Part shown: positions 1 through 5,096 of the stretch, in pieces
How the letters are laid out: every line of letters begins with the position of its first letter
How positions within the stretch are numbered: the first letter of the stretch is position 1
Origin: JBHIEE01 sp046760445
GTDB taxonomy: Bacteria > Acidobacteriota > Aminicenantia > JdFR-78
Reading direction: 5' to 3'
Assembly (NCBI GenBank): GCA_046760445.1
Contig: JBHIEE010000135.1
Span: forward strand, 1 to 6,864
DNA length: 6,864 nt
Position numbers and translations under genes: made by a program
The notes under the pieces: generated by a model
Databases searched by the model: none
What the model was told of the DNA's origin: nothing
Seen by the model: only the letters and a program-made list of their open reading frames with translations

Positions 1-1
1 A

Positions 2-166
2 TTTTGTGGGTGTGATACTTTCATAAGAAAAAATGCTGACGCAGTAGAAATTATTGACGAGGGAGATACTATAAGAGATGAATTGCTACAAGAAGATGTA
101 GGAATTTACGAGTATTTTTGTAATAGTTGTGACAAAGAAGTAACTGATGTAGAATTGGTGAGATGA
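2..166 (+). CDS. Zinc-ribbon-like small protein, 5' end outside window
   Basis: This is the C-terminal 54 residues of an open frame that enters from the left edge, so its start is not visible. It has a CGC motif at the extreme left (residues 3-5 of the visible part) and a CNSC motif near residues 40-43, separated by an acidic segment. That is the usual four-cysteine layout of a zinc ribbon, although the first knuckle is C-x-C unless another Cys lies upstream. The stop overlaps the next gene, which suggests an operon. Specific function is unknown; DNA, RNA or protein binding through zinc is the family expectation. Confidence 0.6.
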   Translation, partial: FCGCDTFIRKNADAVEIIDEGDTIRDELLQEDVGIYEYFCNSCDKEVTDVELVR

Positions 167-306
167 TGATAACTCACACAGATTATAGAATAGACACAGA
201 AAATGAAGTATTCATTTGCTTAAAGTGTGGTTTTATTGTCAAGTTTAATGATATGATAGAGTGTTTGAAATTACACAAGAAGTTTGATATAACGGTGGTT
301 GAATGA
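166..306 (+). CDS. Small Cys/His protein, putative zinc finger
   Basis: A 46-residue protein with CLKC followed 11 residues later by C-x3-H (ECLKLH), a plausible single zinc site of C-x2-C-x11-C-x3-H type. ATG codons occur at 163 and 166. I chose 166 because GGTGA at 157-161 then lies 4 nt upstream, the same spacing seen at 2272, 3745 and 6082. Starting at 163 would give an ATGA overlap with the upstream stop. It is translationally coupled to both neighbours. No family recognised. Confidence 0.6.
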   Translation: MITHTDYRIDTENEVFICLKCGFIVKFNDMIECLKLHKKFDITVVE

Positions 307-473
307 AAGTCTATGTTGTTGTGATAGAATTTCAGGGTTTAGTTAATGATGTTATGGTTTACAAGAACGAGTTTAAAGCATTAAACAAAATAGAAAAACT
401 TAAGAAAGAACACATAAGAGATATTGAAACTGAAAAGATGTCAGTTAGTATGTTTGAGTGTGATTTAGAGTGA
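303..473 (+). CDS. Hypothetical small alpha/beta protein
   Basis: A 56-residue protein that starts by ATGA overlap with the upstream stop. A clear Shine-Dalgarno, GGTGG at 294-298, lies 4 nt before the ATG. The N-terminus (KVYVVVIEF) looks like a beta strand. It is followed by a charged helix around residues 23-42 and a second strand near the C-terminus. It lacks the paired Cys motifs of its neighbours. Its outline (strand, charged helix, strand) resembles the 54-aa protein at 898-1062, but clear homology cannot be shown by eye. Function unknown. Confidence 0.6.
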   Translation: MKVYVVVIEFQGLVNDVMVYKNEFKALNKIEKLKKEHIRDIETEKMSVSMFECDLE

Positions 474-607
474 GTAAATTAGTTTGCGAGTGTGGAAATC
501 ATAGACTTATAAAAACAGAACACGGTTTAGTGTGTTCTTTATGTGGATTAGTTCATAAACCAAATACTGATGAAAGTTTTGGTAGATTATTCGATACAGA
601 TGATTAA
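470..607 (+). CDS. TFB/TFIIB-type zinc ribbon microprotein
   Basis: A 45-residue protein read from GTG, overlapping the upstream stop as GTGA. The first 30 residues (KLVCECGN, then a short strand region, then GLVCSLCGLV) match the pattern of the N-terminal zinc ribbon of archaeal TFB/eukaryotic TFIIB, including the C-x2-C-G-x-V end. The first knuckle is C-x-C rather than C-x2-C. No cyclin-fold core follows; the protein ends after about 15 acidic residues. In real TFB the ribbon docks on RNA polymerase, so a free ribbon could bind or compete at that site, but that is inference. It could equally be a generic zinc ribbon. Confidence 0.6.
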   Translation: MSKLVCECGNHRLIKTEHGLVCSLCGLVHKPNTDESFGRLFDTDD

Positions 608-806
608 AATGTTTAAATGTCCTAAATGTCCGAATTGTAAAAAAGAATTAAAACGAGTTTGGGAAACTGAATATTCTACTTACGAATTTGATGAAAAAAC
701 AGGAACTTATAAAGAAAATTCGTTTGGAGATATGGAAATGAGATGTCCAAACTGTGAAAATAAATTGGATATTTTTCCAGATGGAGTTTGTAATCAAAGT
801 GATTAA
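600..806 (+). CDS. Zinc-ribbon protein with two Cys knuckles
   Basis: A protein of about 68 residues with CPKCPNC near the N-terminus and CPNC about 40 residues later, a typical zinc ribbon with a long strand-rich middle (TEYSTYEFDEKTGTYKE). The frame stays open back to ATG 570, but that start lies deep inside the upstream gene. I prefer ATG 600 (8-bp overlap), with ATG 609, just after the upstream stop, as an equally reasonable choice. No strong Shine-Dalgarno decides between them, so coupling to the upstream gene is likely. Function unknown; probably nucleic-acid or protein binding. Confidence 0.65.
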   Translation: MIKMFKCPKCPNCKKELKRVWETEYSTYEFDEKTGTYKENSFGDMEMRCPNCENKLDIFPDGVCNQSD

Positions 807-807
807 G

Positions 808-855
808 ATGGTTTGGTGTATAATCTGTGAAAAGGATTATGCCGTAGGGAATTGA
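808..855 (+). CDS. Possible 15-residue CxxC micro-ORF
   Basis: A very short ORF (MVWCIICEKDYAVGN) starts one base after the upstream stop and holds a single CIIC motif. It fits the tight gene packing and Cys-rich theme of this region but is too short to support alone. It may instead be the decayed start of another zinc-ribbon gene. Confidence 0.2.
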   Translation: MVWCIICEKDYAVGN

Positions 856-897
856 ATTATTCTTTTCTTAAGTTTTGTTCTTATTATTGGTGTTGAA
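851..897 (+). promoter_or_regulatory. Putative promoter and T-rich leader before the 898 gene
   Basis: A weak TATA-like AATTATT at 851-857 is followed by a pyrimidine-rich leader and GGTG (889-892) 5 nt before ATG 898. The last 37 bases before the ATG match the 37 bases before the clamp gene at 2272 without gaps; 24 of the 29 core positions are identical by my count. The shared leader is direct sequence evidence; promoter function is inferred. Confidence 0.45.
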
Positions 898-1062
898 ATG
901 AGATTTGAACAATTAATCGCCATTTATGGAACGATAGTAGTAAATGCGAAAAACGAAGAAAAAGCAGATGAAAAGGTTAATGACTTCATAGCAAAGTTGA
1001 AAGACAAACACGACCATCTAATCAGCACAGGGTTAATAATCGGGGATATTGAAAGGTTATAG
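898..1062 (+). CDS. Hypothetical 54-aa protein
   Basis: A small protein with a hydrophobic strand-like N-terminus (QLIAIYGTIVV), a highly charged central helix (residues 17-38) and a short C-terminal strand (TGLIIGDIERL). The start has a Shine-Dalgarno GGTG at 889-892 and a leader shared with the clamp gene. It ends 9 bases before the AAA+ ATPase gene, so the two are probably co-transcribed. No family recognised. Its strand-helix-strand outline recalls the protein at 303-473. Confidence 0.6.
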   Translation: MRFEQLIAIYGTIVVNAKNEEKADEKVNDFIAKLKDKHDHLISTGLIIGDIERL

Positions 1063-1071
1063 GGATTTTAA

Positions 1072-2199
1072 ATGGTTCGATTAACCAAAAAAAGAAAGGA
1101 AAAAATTATCAAAGCGTTAAAGAAAAAAGGATTTAGTGATCCTGCGTCATTTGATTTAGAAAGTTATTGGGATAATTCTCTTAGTTTCAGCGAGAACTTC
1201 AATAACATAGTGGGGAAATTTGTTGAATACCAGAAAGATGAGCAAGAATACTTAGAACAACAGGCAAACTTACTTGAGCAAGAGTATGTTAAAGAACAAT
1301 TTGAGAAAGCAATCAAGAAGATAAAAGTTTCAAGTCCAGAATTAGACAAATACTTTAGGCAAGTCAAAGAATTGGTTAAAATAACTGTAAAGGGAAATAA
1401 TAACGGCTTAATCTTGATTTCTAATGGTGGTTTGGGTAAGACTTTTACTGTTCTTTCGACACTAAATGAATTGGGGTTAAGGATAAACCAAGACTATATT
1501 TACTTGAACTCATACATAACTGCTTTGGAATTGTATCATCTGCTCTATTCTAACAAAGATAAGATAATATTCTTAGATGATGTTGAAAAAATACTCGATG
1601 ACTTGACTAAGATTTCACTCCTAAAAGCGTGTCTATGGGAGAGTGCTAAAGATATTAGAATGGTGAGTTATTACAGTTCAACCGAGAAGTTAAAAGCCCC
1701 CCTAAATTTCGAGTTCAACGGAAAAATAATATTGTGTTTAAACAAGATACCGAGCAAAAACAAAGAAATAATAGAAAGTCTTTTTTCGAGAGCATTAGTT
1801 TATAGGTTAAATTTCTCTTACGATGAGTTGATAAAGATTTTCTATGAATTGGCAAAGGTATTAAAAATTGATTTAAAAATCGTAGACTTCATCAGAAAAA
1901 ATACAACAGAAGCGACAGAAAACCTAAACTTCAGAACTTTGATACAATCTTCTATTATCTATGAATATTACAAGAATTATCCAGATGTTTTGAATGGACA
2001 AGCGTGGAAAGAAATTATTAAAGATATTTTAATAAAAAATACAAATCCTTTGAAGAAAATTGTTTTAGAATTGATGGAAAGCAATCTATCTATCAAAGAG
2101 CAAATATCTCGGTTCATAACTGAAACAGGTTATTCAAGAAGAACTTTCTTCAGGATTAAAAGGGCTATAAAGAACAATTCTTCGATAGATTGGAGTTAG
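1072..2199 (+). CDS. AAA+ ATPase with C-terminal helix-turn-helix, likely replication factor
   Basis: A 375-residue protein. Residues 1-25 are strongly basic and residues 50-85 form a charged, possibly coiled-coil helix. The AAA+ core follows: Walker A-like SNGGLGKT at 117-124 (Ser replaces the first Gly), Walker B IIFLDD at 165-170, sensor-1 Asn224, candidate arginine finger Arg240 in SLFSR, and candidate sensor-2 Arg288 in LNFRTL. The order and spacing resemble AAA+ ATPases of tailed phages that act in DNA replication. Residues about 339-368 (IKEQISRFITETGYSRRTFFRIKRA) look like a helix-turn-helix. The clamp gene follows, so an initiator, loader or helicase-loader role is the best inference. 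It would act on DNA in the cytoplasm. The nucleotide-binding fold is secure; the precise role is not. Confidence 0.85.
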   Translation: MVRLTKKRKEKIIKALKKKGFSDPASFDLESYWDNSLSFSENFNNIVGKFVEYQKDEQEYLEQQANLLEQEYVKEQFEKAIKKIKVSSPELDKYFRQVKELVKITVKGNNNGLILISNGGLGKTFTVLSTLNELGLRINQDYIYLNSYITALELYHLLYSNKDKIIFLDDVEKILDDLTKISLLKACLWESAKDIRMVSYYSSTEKLKAPLNFEFNGKIILCLNKIPSKNKEIIESLFSRALVYRLNFSYDELIKIFYELAKVLKIDLKIVDFIRKNTTEATENLNFRTLIQSSIIYEYYKNYPDVLNGQAWKEIIKDILIKNTNPLKKIVLELMESNLSIKEQISRFITETGYSRRTFFRIKRAIKNNSSIDWS

Positions 2200-2238
2200 T
2201 GCCATAGTGCCGAATGGCGAAAATTTTTTATCGGCACT
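2198..2238 (+). promoter_or_regulatory. Repeat-flanked promoter/operator between ATPase and clamp genes
   Basis: AGTGCC occurs directly at 2198-2203 and 2206-2211 and inverted (GGCACT) at 2233-2238. The longest pair is an 8-bp inverted repeat, AGTGCCGA (2206-2213) and TCGGCACT (2231-2238). A second, nested pair is GCCAT (2201-2205) and ATGGC (2214-2218). The 17-bp spacer of the 8-bp repeat holds GCGAAAATTTTTTA, which reads as BRE plus TATA and would place transcription start near 2250, before the clamp ATG at 2272. The first repeat overlaps the ATPase stop. Operator, origin and RNA-structure roles are all possible. Confidence 0.55.
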
Positions 2239-2271
2239 TTCTTAATTTTATTCCTTACTATTGGTGAGAAT
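2235..2271 (+). promoter_or_regulatory. Leader and ribosome binding site of the clamp gene
   Basis: A T-rich leader ends with GGTGA at 2263-2267, 4 nt before ATG 2272, which fixes the clamp start. The 37-base leader is the partner of the one at 861-897, so the two genes share a 5' untranslated sequence. Confidence 0.5.
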
Positions 2272-3210
2272 ATGGCTAAGAAAATAAAAACTTCTAAGCC
2301 AAAAGAGAGTTTTGAAGTAGTGACGAGTAGCGAAACCTTTTTAGCGAGTTTAAGGGCTATGAAACCATTAGTAAATTCAGTAAAACTGATGTTCGATAAA
2401 GACGGACTACGAATTAAAGAAACAAACGATGGCAGATACGCTGTGGTTAATTTCTTTATGAGAAAATCTGGATTTGCCGAATACAAAGTTCCAGAGAAAA
2501 CAGTATTGAAAGTTAGGTTAGATGATTTCTTAACTGCTATGAAAAGAGTTTATAGTGGTTGGGGGCATTTGGCGAGATTAACAGTTGATGGAAAGGGACA
2601 TTTGGTAGTTGAACAAGTGAATGAAAGAAACAAGAAAAGAGAAGTGAAGAAAAGGTTTGTGTTGCCTTTGTATTCGATAGATGAAAAGGAAATTGACGGA
2701 GATGAGATAGACAAAGTGGAAAAGGAGTTTGAGAAAAGAATTGATGTGGAAATACCGATAAGCAAGAAAGATTTCAAAACAGGGTTAAAAGACATAGAAA
2801 CCCTATTGGGAACAGGAAGAAGAAGTTACGGATATGATACAGGGGGTGAAGTGAAGATAATAGCAGAAAAGGATTTTTTGATTTTGACGACATTCAACCA
2901 ATACCAGCAGGTAATAACACAGATACCGAGATACAACACTAATCCGAACAAAGACTTGAGTGTTATGGCACAAAACGATTTCAAAGTTTCAGCGATATAT
3001 GAATGGGGTTCTTTAACCAATATGTTTGATTTGGGAAGAAACGCCTTTACAGATGAGTTTGTTTTGAGAATAGGCAACAACAATCCACTACAACTCGTTC
3101 TCTCAAACCCTGATAAGATAACTTTGAAACTTACTTTGGCTAATAGGGAAGTGAACGATCTAGAACATCAATACATAGAACCCGAAAGGGAATACCCTGA
3201 AGATTTTTGA
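2272..3210 (+). CDS. Divergent PCNA-like DNA sliding clamp
   Basis: A 312-residue protein. Residues 20-135 follow the N-terminal PCNA domain: SVKLMFDKDGLRIKE, then a DGRYAVV strand, FAEY, LDDFLTAMKR, and a strand ending FVLPLY. Residues 136-157 are a long acidic linker in the place of the interdomain connecting loop. Residues 157-296 resemble the second clamp domain, with VKIIAEKDFLIL and a terminal LTLANREV. Usual archaeal PCNA is near 245-250 residues; this one is longer by a basic N-terminal tail, an enlarged loop and a C-terminal acidic tail. The expected role is a ring on DNA that tethers polymerase, ligase or nucleases. It lies just downstream of an AAA+ ATPase, behind its own promoter-like region. 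Oligomeric state and whether it recruits host enzymes are unknown. Confidence 0.8.
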   Translation: MAKKIKTSKPKESFEVVTSSETFLASLRAMKPLVNSVKLMFDKDGLRIKETNDGRYAVVNFFMRKSGFAEYKVPEKTVLKVRLDDFLTAMKRVYSGWGHLARLTVDGKGHLVVEQVNERNKKREVKKRFVLPLYSIDEKEIDGDEIDKVEKEFEKRIDVEIPISKKDFKTGLKDIETLLGTGRRSYGYDTGGEVKIIAEKDFLILTTFNQYQQVITQIPRYNTNPNKDLSVMAQNDFKVSAIYEWGSLTNMFDLGRNAFTDEFVLRIGNNNPLQLVLSNPDKITLKLTLANREVNDLEHQYIEPEREYPEDF

Positions 3211-3245
3211 GAGAGTTTATTTATCCTCTCTCATTAAGATTTTTT
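3208..3245 (+). terminator. Hairpin terminator after the clamp gene
   Basis: TGAGAGAG (3208-3215) and CTCTCTCA (3226-3233) form a perfect 8-bp stem with a 10-nt loop, followed by a six-T run at 3240-3245. The left arm includes the clamp stop codon. Stem plus T-run is a good transcription terminator; T-runs alone also terminate archaeal transcription. Confidence 0.65.
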
Positions 3246-3255
3246 AGTGATTTTT

Positions 3256-3405
3256 ATGATAATGAAATTTACAAAACTTAAGCAACTGCCGATAAGAGCA
3301 AAGTGTAAATACTGTAAGAAATACTATTGGAGAGATAAACTTTTTTTCGATAATGATTTAAATCCTATTTGTTGTTTCTGTATAATAAGATTGGATTTAG
3401 TTTAA
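3256..3405 (+). CDS. Small zinc-finger protein with CKYC and CCFC
   Basis: A 49-residue protein with CKYC at residues 17-20 and CCFC near residues 39-42, a four-Cys zinc site with about 18 residues between the pairs. The N-terminus is basic. AGTGAT at 3246-3251 lies 4 nt before ATG 3256, favouring that start over ATG 3262. It is isolated downstream of the clamp terminator and its stop nearly abuts the end of a minus-strand gene remnant. No specific function can be assigned. Confidence 0.6.
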   Translation: MIMKFTKLKQLPIRAKCKYCKKYYWRDKLFFDNDLNPICCFCIIRLDLV

Positions 3406-3406
3406 T

Positions 3407-3568
3407 TTATAATTCTCCAATTCTTTTTAATTCTTCTCTCACTCTAACCTGAACATCAGGATAGGGAGTTATCACTATATCTATCACCGAAACCATCTTG
3501 CCCTGATTCCTAACCTTCCAATATTTTTCTCCGAACCTTTTCCTTACTTTGTCGATCCTAAAATCTAT
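3407..3568 (-). pseudogene. 3' remnant of a minus-strand gene
   Basis: Read on the minus strand, this stretch is open and coding-like, ending EELKRIGEL and a TAA (plus 3407-3409). It includes RIDKVRKRFGEKYW, then QGKMVSVIDIVITPYPDV. The plus strand here is pyrimidine-rich, unlike the purine-rich coding plus strand around it, which supports minus-strand coding. No ATG, GTG or TTG start is found upstream in frame; the only ATG is internal at 3494-3496 and would give 29 residues. Past 3568 the frame becomes Phe-rich, as expected for the antisense of the plus-strand remnant. I read it as a gene that lost its 5' part. No family recognised. Confidence 0.45.
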
Positions 3569-3649
3569 GAGAAAGTGAGAATCGAAGAGAAAAGGAAAAG
3601 AGAAAAAATAAAAGAAATTCTGGATGAGAAAGTAAAAATCTTAGATTAA
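3551..3649 (+). pseudogene. 3' remnant of a plus-strand gene
   Basis: The plus-strand frame from about 3551 reads as a highly charged helical tail (DPKIYEKVRIEEKRKREK, then IKEILDEKVKILD and TAA at 3647-3649). There is no ATG start in frame. GTG 3575 would give a 24-residue peptide, so a micro-protein is an alternative. It joins the minus-strand remnant tail-outward at about 3551-3568, which looks like a recombination junction between two truncated genes. Confidence 0.4.
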
Positions 3650-3656
3650 ATATCTT

Positions 3657-3740
3657 CTATAACCATATAGTTTCCATATAGAAACCAAAAAGGAACTAAA
3701 TGGTATCTTTTCTTGATTTGATACTATATATAGTAGGTGA
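3657..3740 (+). promoter_or_regulatory. Repeat-rich promoter region with GGTGAT ribosome binding site
   Basis: CCATATAG occurs twice with 11-bp periodicity (3663-3670, 3674-3681). Around it are CTATA-ACCA-TATAG (3657-3670) and GTTTC-CATATA-GAAAC (3670-3685). CATATAG at 3675-3681 can serve as a TATA box with transcription start near 3703. A 14-bp perfect palindrome, TACTATATATAGTA (3722-3735), lies just before GGTGAT (3736-3741), 4 nt (counted from GGTGA) before ATG 3745. The palindrome could be an operator within the leader. Confidence 0.4.
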
Positions 3741-3744
3741 TCTT

Positions 3745-3960
3745 ATGGGATGGAGATTCGTTTATAATAAAATCAAAGAAGTCTTAGAAGATGAGGAATT
3801 CAAAAAAGAAAACAAGAAATGGAATCCGAGCACACCAGAAGACGCAATTGTTGTAGCGTTATGGCACTTACACCACGAGTATTTACAGAATGCGAGTGAT
3901 TGGCATAAGAAGAATTATGGAATGAGTTTTTTAAAAAAGAGGTTAAAAAATGAAGTGTAA
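3745..3960 (+). CDS. Hypothetical 71-aa His-rich small protein
   Basis: The frame is open from ATG 3700, but ATG 3745 is preferred because GGTGAT at 3736-3741 is a near-perfect archaeal ribosome binding site at the spacing used elsewhere here. The longer form would add 15 residues with a hydrophobic stretch (FLDLILYIVG) and could be leaderless. The protein has a charged helix (residues 8-25) and then AIVVALWHLHHEYLQNASDW, whose His/Glu cluster could bind metal, although no known enzyme motif is evident. Its end overlaps the next zinc-ribbon gene. Function unknown. Confidence 0.6.
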   Translation: MGWRFVYNKIKEVLEDEEFKKENKKWNPSTPEDAIVVALWHLHHEYLQNASDWHKKNYGMSFLKKRLKNEV

Positions 3961-4078
3961 ATATTGTGATGGCAAAGTGTTGATAAGAAAAGGTATGGAT
4001 GTTCTCAGCGATGGTAGTGTGAGGTTGAAGTTTAAGTGTAAAAAATGCGGGAGATACTTTTCAATAATTGAAAAATGA
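3950..4078 (+). CDS. Zinc-ribbon microprotein with CKYC and CKKC
   Basis: A 42-residue protein, CKYC at residues 3-6 and CKKCG at 30-34, with a beta-rich middle ending VRLKFKC. This is the classic short zinc ribbon. GAGGT at 3939-3943 is a good ribosome binding site 6 nt upstream. It overlaps the upstream gene by 11 bases and the next gene by ATGA, so all three are one transcription and translation unit. Likely nucleic-acid or protein binding; the partner is unknown. Confidence 0.65.
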   Translation: MKCKYCDGKVLIRKGMDVLSDGSVRLKFKCKKCGRYFSIIEK

Positions 4079-4455
4079 AGATGATTGAAATGGATGATAA
4101 AGAACTTGCTGTAAGACTTTTTAAGAACTTAACAGAAAATGAAAATTTAGACATAACTGACTGGAGTAATGTTCGCGATTGGTTTATGTTCAAATGTCTT
4201 GATCTTATCAGAGAAAGCGACAAAAAGAAAGTTGAAGAATGGGTAAAACTGTTCGAGAAGTTTGAGGCCCAAGTTACAACATACAGACGACCACTTCTTA
4301 GTAACGGGTTTCATCGCCAGTTCTACTCAGGATTTTTCTTTTTAATAGCCCAATTATTGAGTGTGGAACATGGAATTGGAACTATCGAGGGGGATCTCAT
4401 CTCAAGAAAAAATTTTGAGGAAAGCTTTCAAAAAACTTTGAAGAAGTTGATATAA
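4075..4455 (+). CDS. Hypothetical 126-aa helical protein
   Basis: I do not recognise this protein. It appears mostly alpha-helical: residues 7-20, 30-48 and 50-66 are charged amphipathic helices rich in Trp, Lys and Glu; residues 78-98 (HRQFYSGFFFLIAQLLSV) are hydrophobic but probably a buried helix rather than a membrane span. Starts are possible at 4075, 4081 and 4090; I use 4075 for its ATGA overlap with the zinc-ribbon gene. No catalytic motif is visible. Confidence 0.65.
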   Translation: MKMIEMDDKELAVRLFKNLTENENLDITDWSNVRDWFMFKCLDLIRESDKKKVEEWVKLFEKFEAQVTTYRRPLLSNGFHRQFYSGFFFLIAQLLSVEHGIGTIEGDLISRKNFEESFQKTLKKLI

Positions 4456-4466
4456 ATGAAAATTGA

Positions 4467-4547
4467 GATAGGAATGACAGGGAGATATTGGAACTGTTGA
4501 GAAGATTCGATACAGGTTTAGAAGATGAAAGCATTGAGCCCATGTGA
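4467..4547 (+). pseudogene. Possible gene-tail remnant before the winged-helix gene
   Basis: After an in-frame TGA at 4464-4466, this frame reads as a coherent amphipathic helix (DREILELLRRFDTGLEDES) ending IEPM and TGA at 4545-4547. It overlaps the first 23 bases of the next gene. Only a TTG (4488) could start it, giving about 19 residues. A competing 14-residue ORF (4456-4500) exists in another frame. It could be a remnant, a leader peptide, or chance. Confidence 0.25.
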
Positions 4548-4857
4548 GAAAAAAATCGTGGAAATCCTCGAGTCACCGAAATTTGGTTTTGAGATCAAAG
4601 AGGAACTCGGGTTTGATATGACAACCAGGCTATACATCAGACTGAGAAGGAAGGGCGTCTTGATAAGAAGGACCAAGTTTGCAAGTCTATTCAAATCATC
4701 TTGTCCATCGAGCAAATACGATTTCAAGATAAACCCGAAAAAGATCTTCAACTCATACCTTTATTATTTAGAAGGACAGGATTTGTTCTCGAAATTAAAA
4801 GAACTGACCGGTGGATACGCATACACTAAAACCGAATTTTTGAGCAGATTAAAATAA
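4525..4857 (+). CDS. Small winged-helix-type DNA-binding protein
   Basis: A 110-residue protein. Residues 6-55 look like a winged helix: CEKKIVEILESP (helix 1), FEIKEELGFD (helix 2), MTTRLYIRLRRKG (recognition helix), VLIRRT (wing). The rest is a mixed basic region ending with a possible short helix (LFSKLKELTG). Codon choice is somewhat more GC-rich (CTC, CCG, GAC, AGG) than in the upstream genes, hinting at a different origin. It is followed after 26 bases by another HTH gene. The ribosome binding site is weak. Likely a transcription regulator; target unknown. Confidence 0.6.
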   Translation: MKALSPCEKKIVEILESPKFGFEIKEELGFDMTTRLYIRLRRKGVLIRRTKFASLFKSSCPSSKYDFKINPKKIFNSYLYYLEGQDLFSKLKELTGGYAYTKTEFLSRLK

Positions 4858-4861
4858 ATAG
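4849..4861 (+). promoter_or_regulatory. TATA-like box for a leaderless transcript
   Basis: AAAATAAATAG at 4851-4861 sits about 27 bases before ATG 4884, and there is no ribosome binding site between them (only a T/C-rich tract). This is the arrangement of a leaderless archaeal gene. Function is inferred from position. Confidence 0.4.
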
Positions 4862-4883
4862 TTTCACTTCTCATTTTTCTACA

Positions 4884-5096
4884 ATGGATAAATCAAATAT
4901 TGTGCTAACTCTGATAAAAAATGAGTATGAGAAAAATGGTGTAGTAGCAGAGCCGAGAATAATCCAAATGGCCACGATCCTGAACATAGAAGCCAGTGAA
5001 GTGAAAAGTATCATAGAAAGATTGGTATGGAGAGGGGAGATTGAAAAGGGGGGTATAAACTATTTCTTAAATAAACCCTATAATGTAGTGAGGTGA
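4884..5096 (+). CDS. Small winged-helix DNA-binding protein
   Basis: A 70-residue protein. Residues 3-17 form helix 1, 22-34 helix 2 (EPRIIQMATILN), 37-50 the recognition helix (ASEVKSIIERLVWRG), and 51-62 a wing (EIEKGGINYFL). This is a compact winged helix similar in outline to single-domain archaeal and viral regulators. No Shine-Dalgarno precedes ATG 4884, which suggests leaderless translation. The TGA stop at 5094-5096 is followed directly by C and by another open frame (+1), discussed at 5092-5217. Confidence 0.6.
   Translation: MDKSNIVLTLIKNEYEKNGVVAEPRIIQMATILNIEASEVKSIIERLVWRGEIEKGGINYFLNKPYNVVR

Noticed and set aside
1164..1367. 67-codon minus-strand ORF inside the AAA+ ATPase gene
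   Set aside because: Ser/Cys/Phe-rich antisense shadow of a clear plus-strand gene. The same applies to minus-strand ORFs at 2196-2486, 2550-2795, 2826-3083, 4032-4223, 4518-4751, 5011-5232 and 5768-5959.
3663..3685. CCATATAG repeats as a CRISPR-like or iteron array
   Set aside because: Only two short copies with 3-bp spacing; no spacers or further units.
4430..4436. AAAAAAC heptamer, a possible -1 frameshift site near the end of the 4075 gene
   Set aside because: The reading phase is wrong for the X-XXY-YYZ slippery pattern and the -1 frame adds only a few residues before a TGA.
4456..4500. 14-residue ORF starting right after the 4075 gene stop
   Set aside because: Too short and without ribosome binding site; the overlapping frame is more protein-like.
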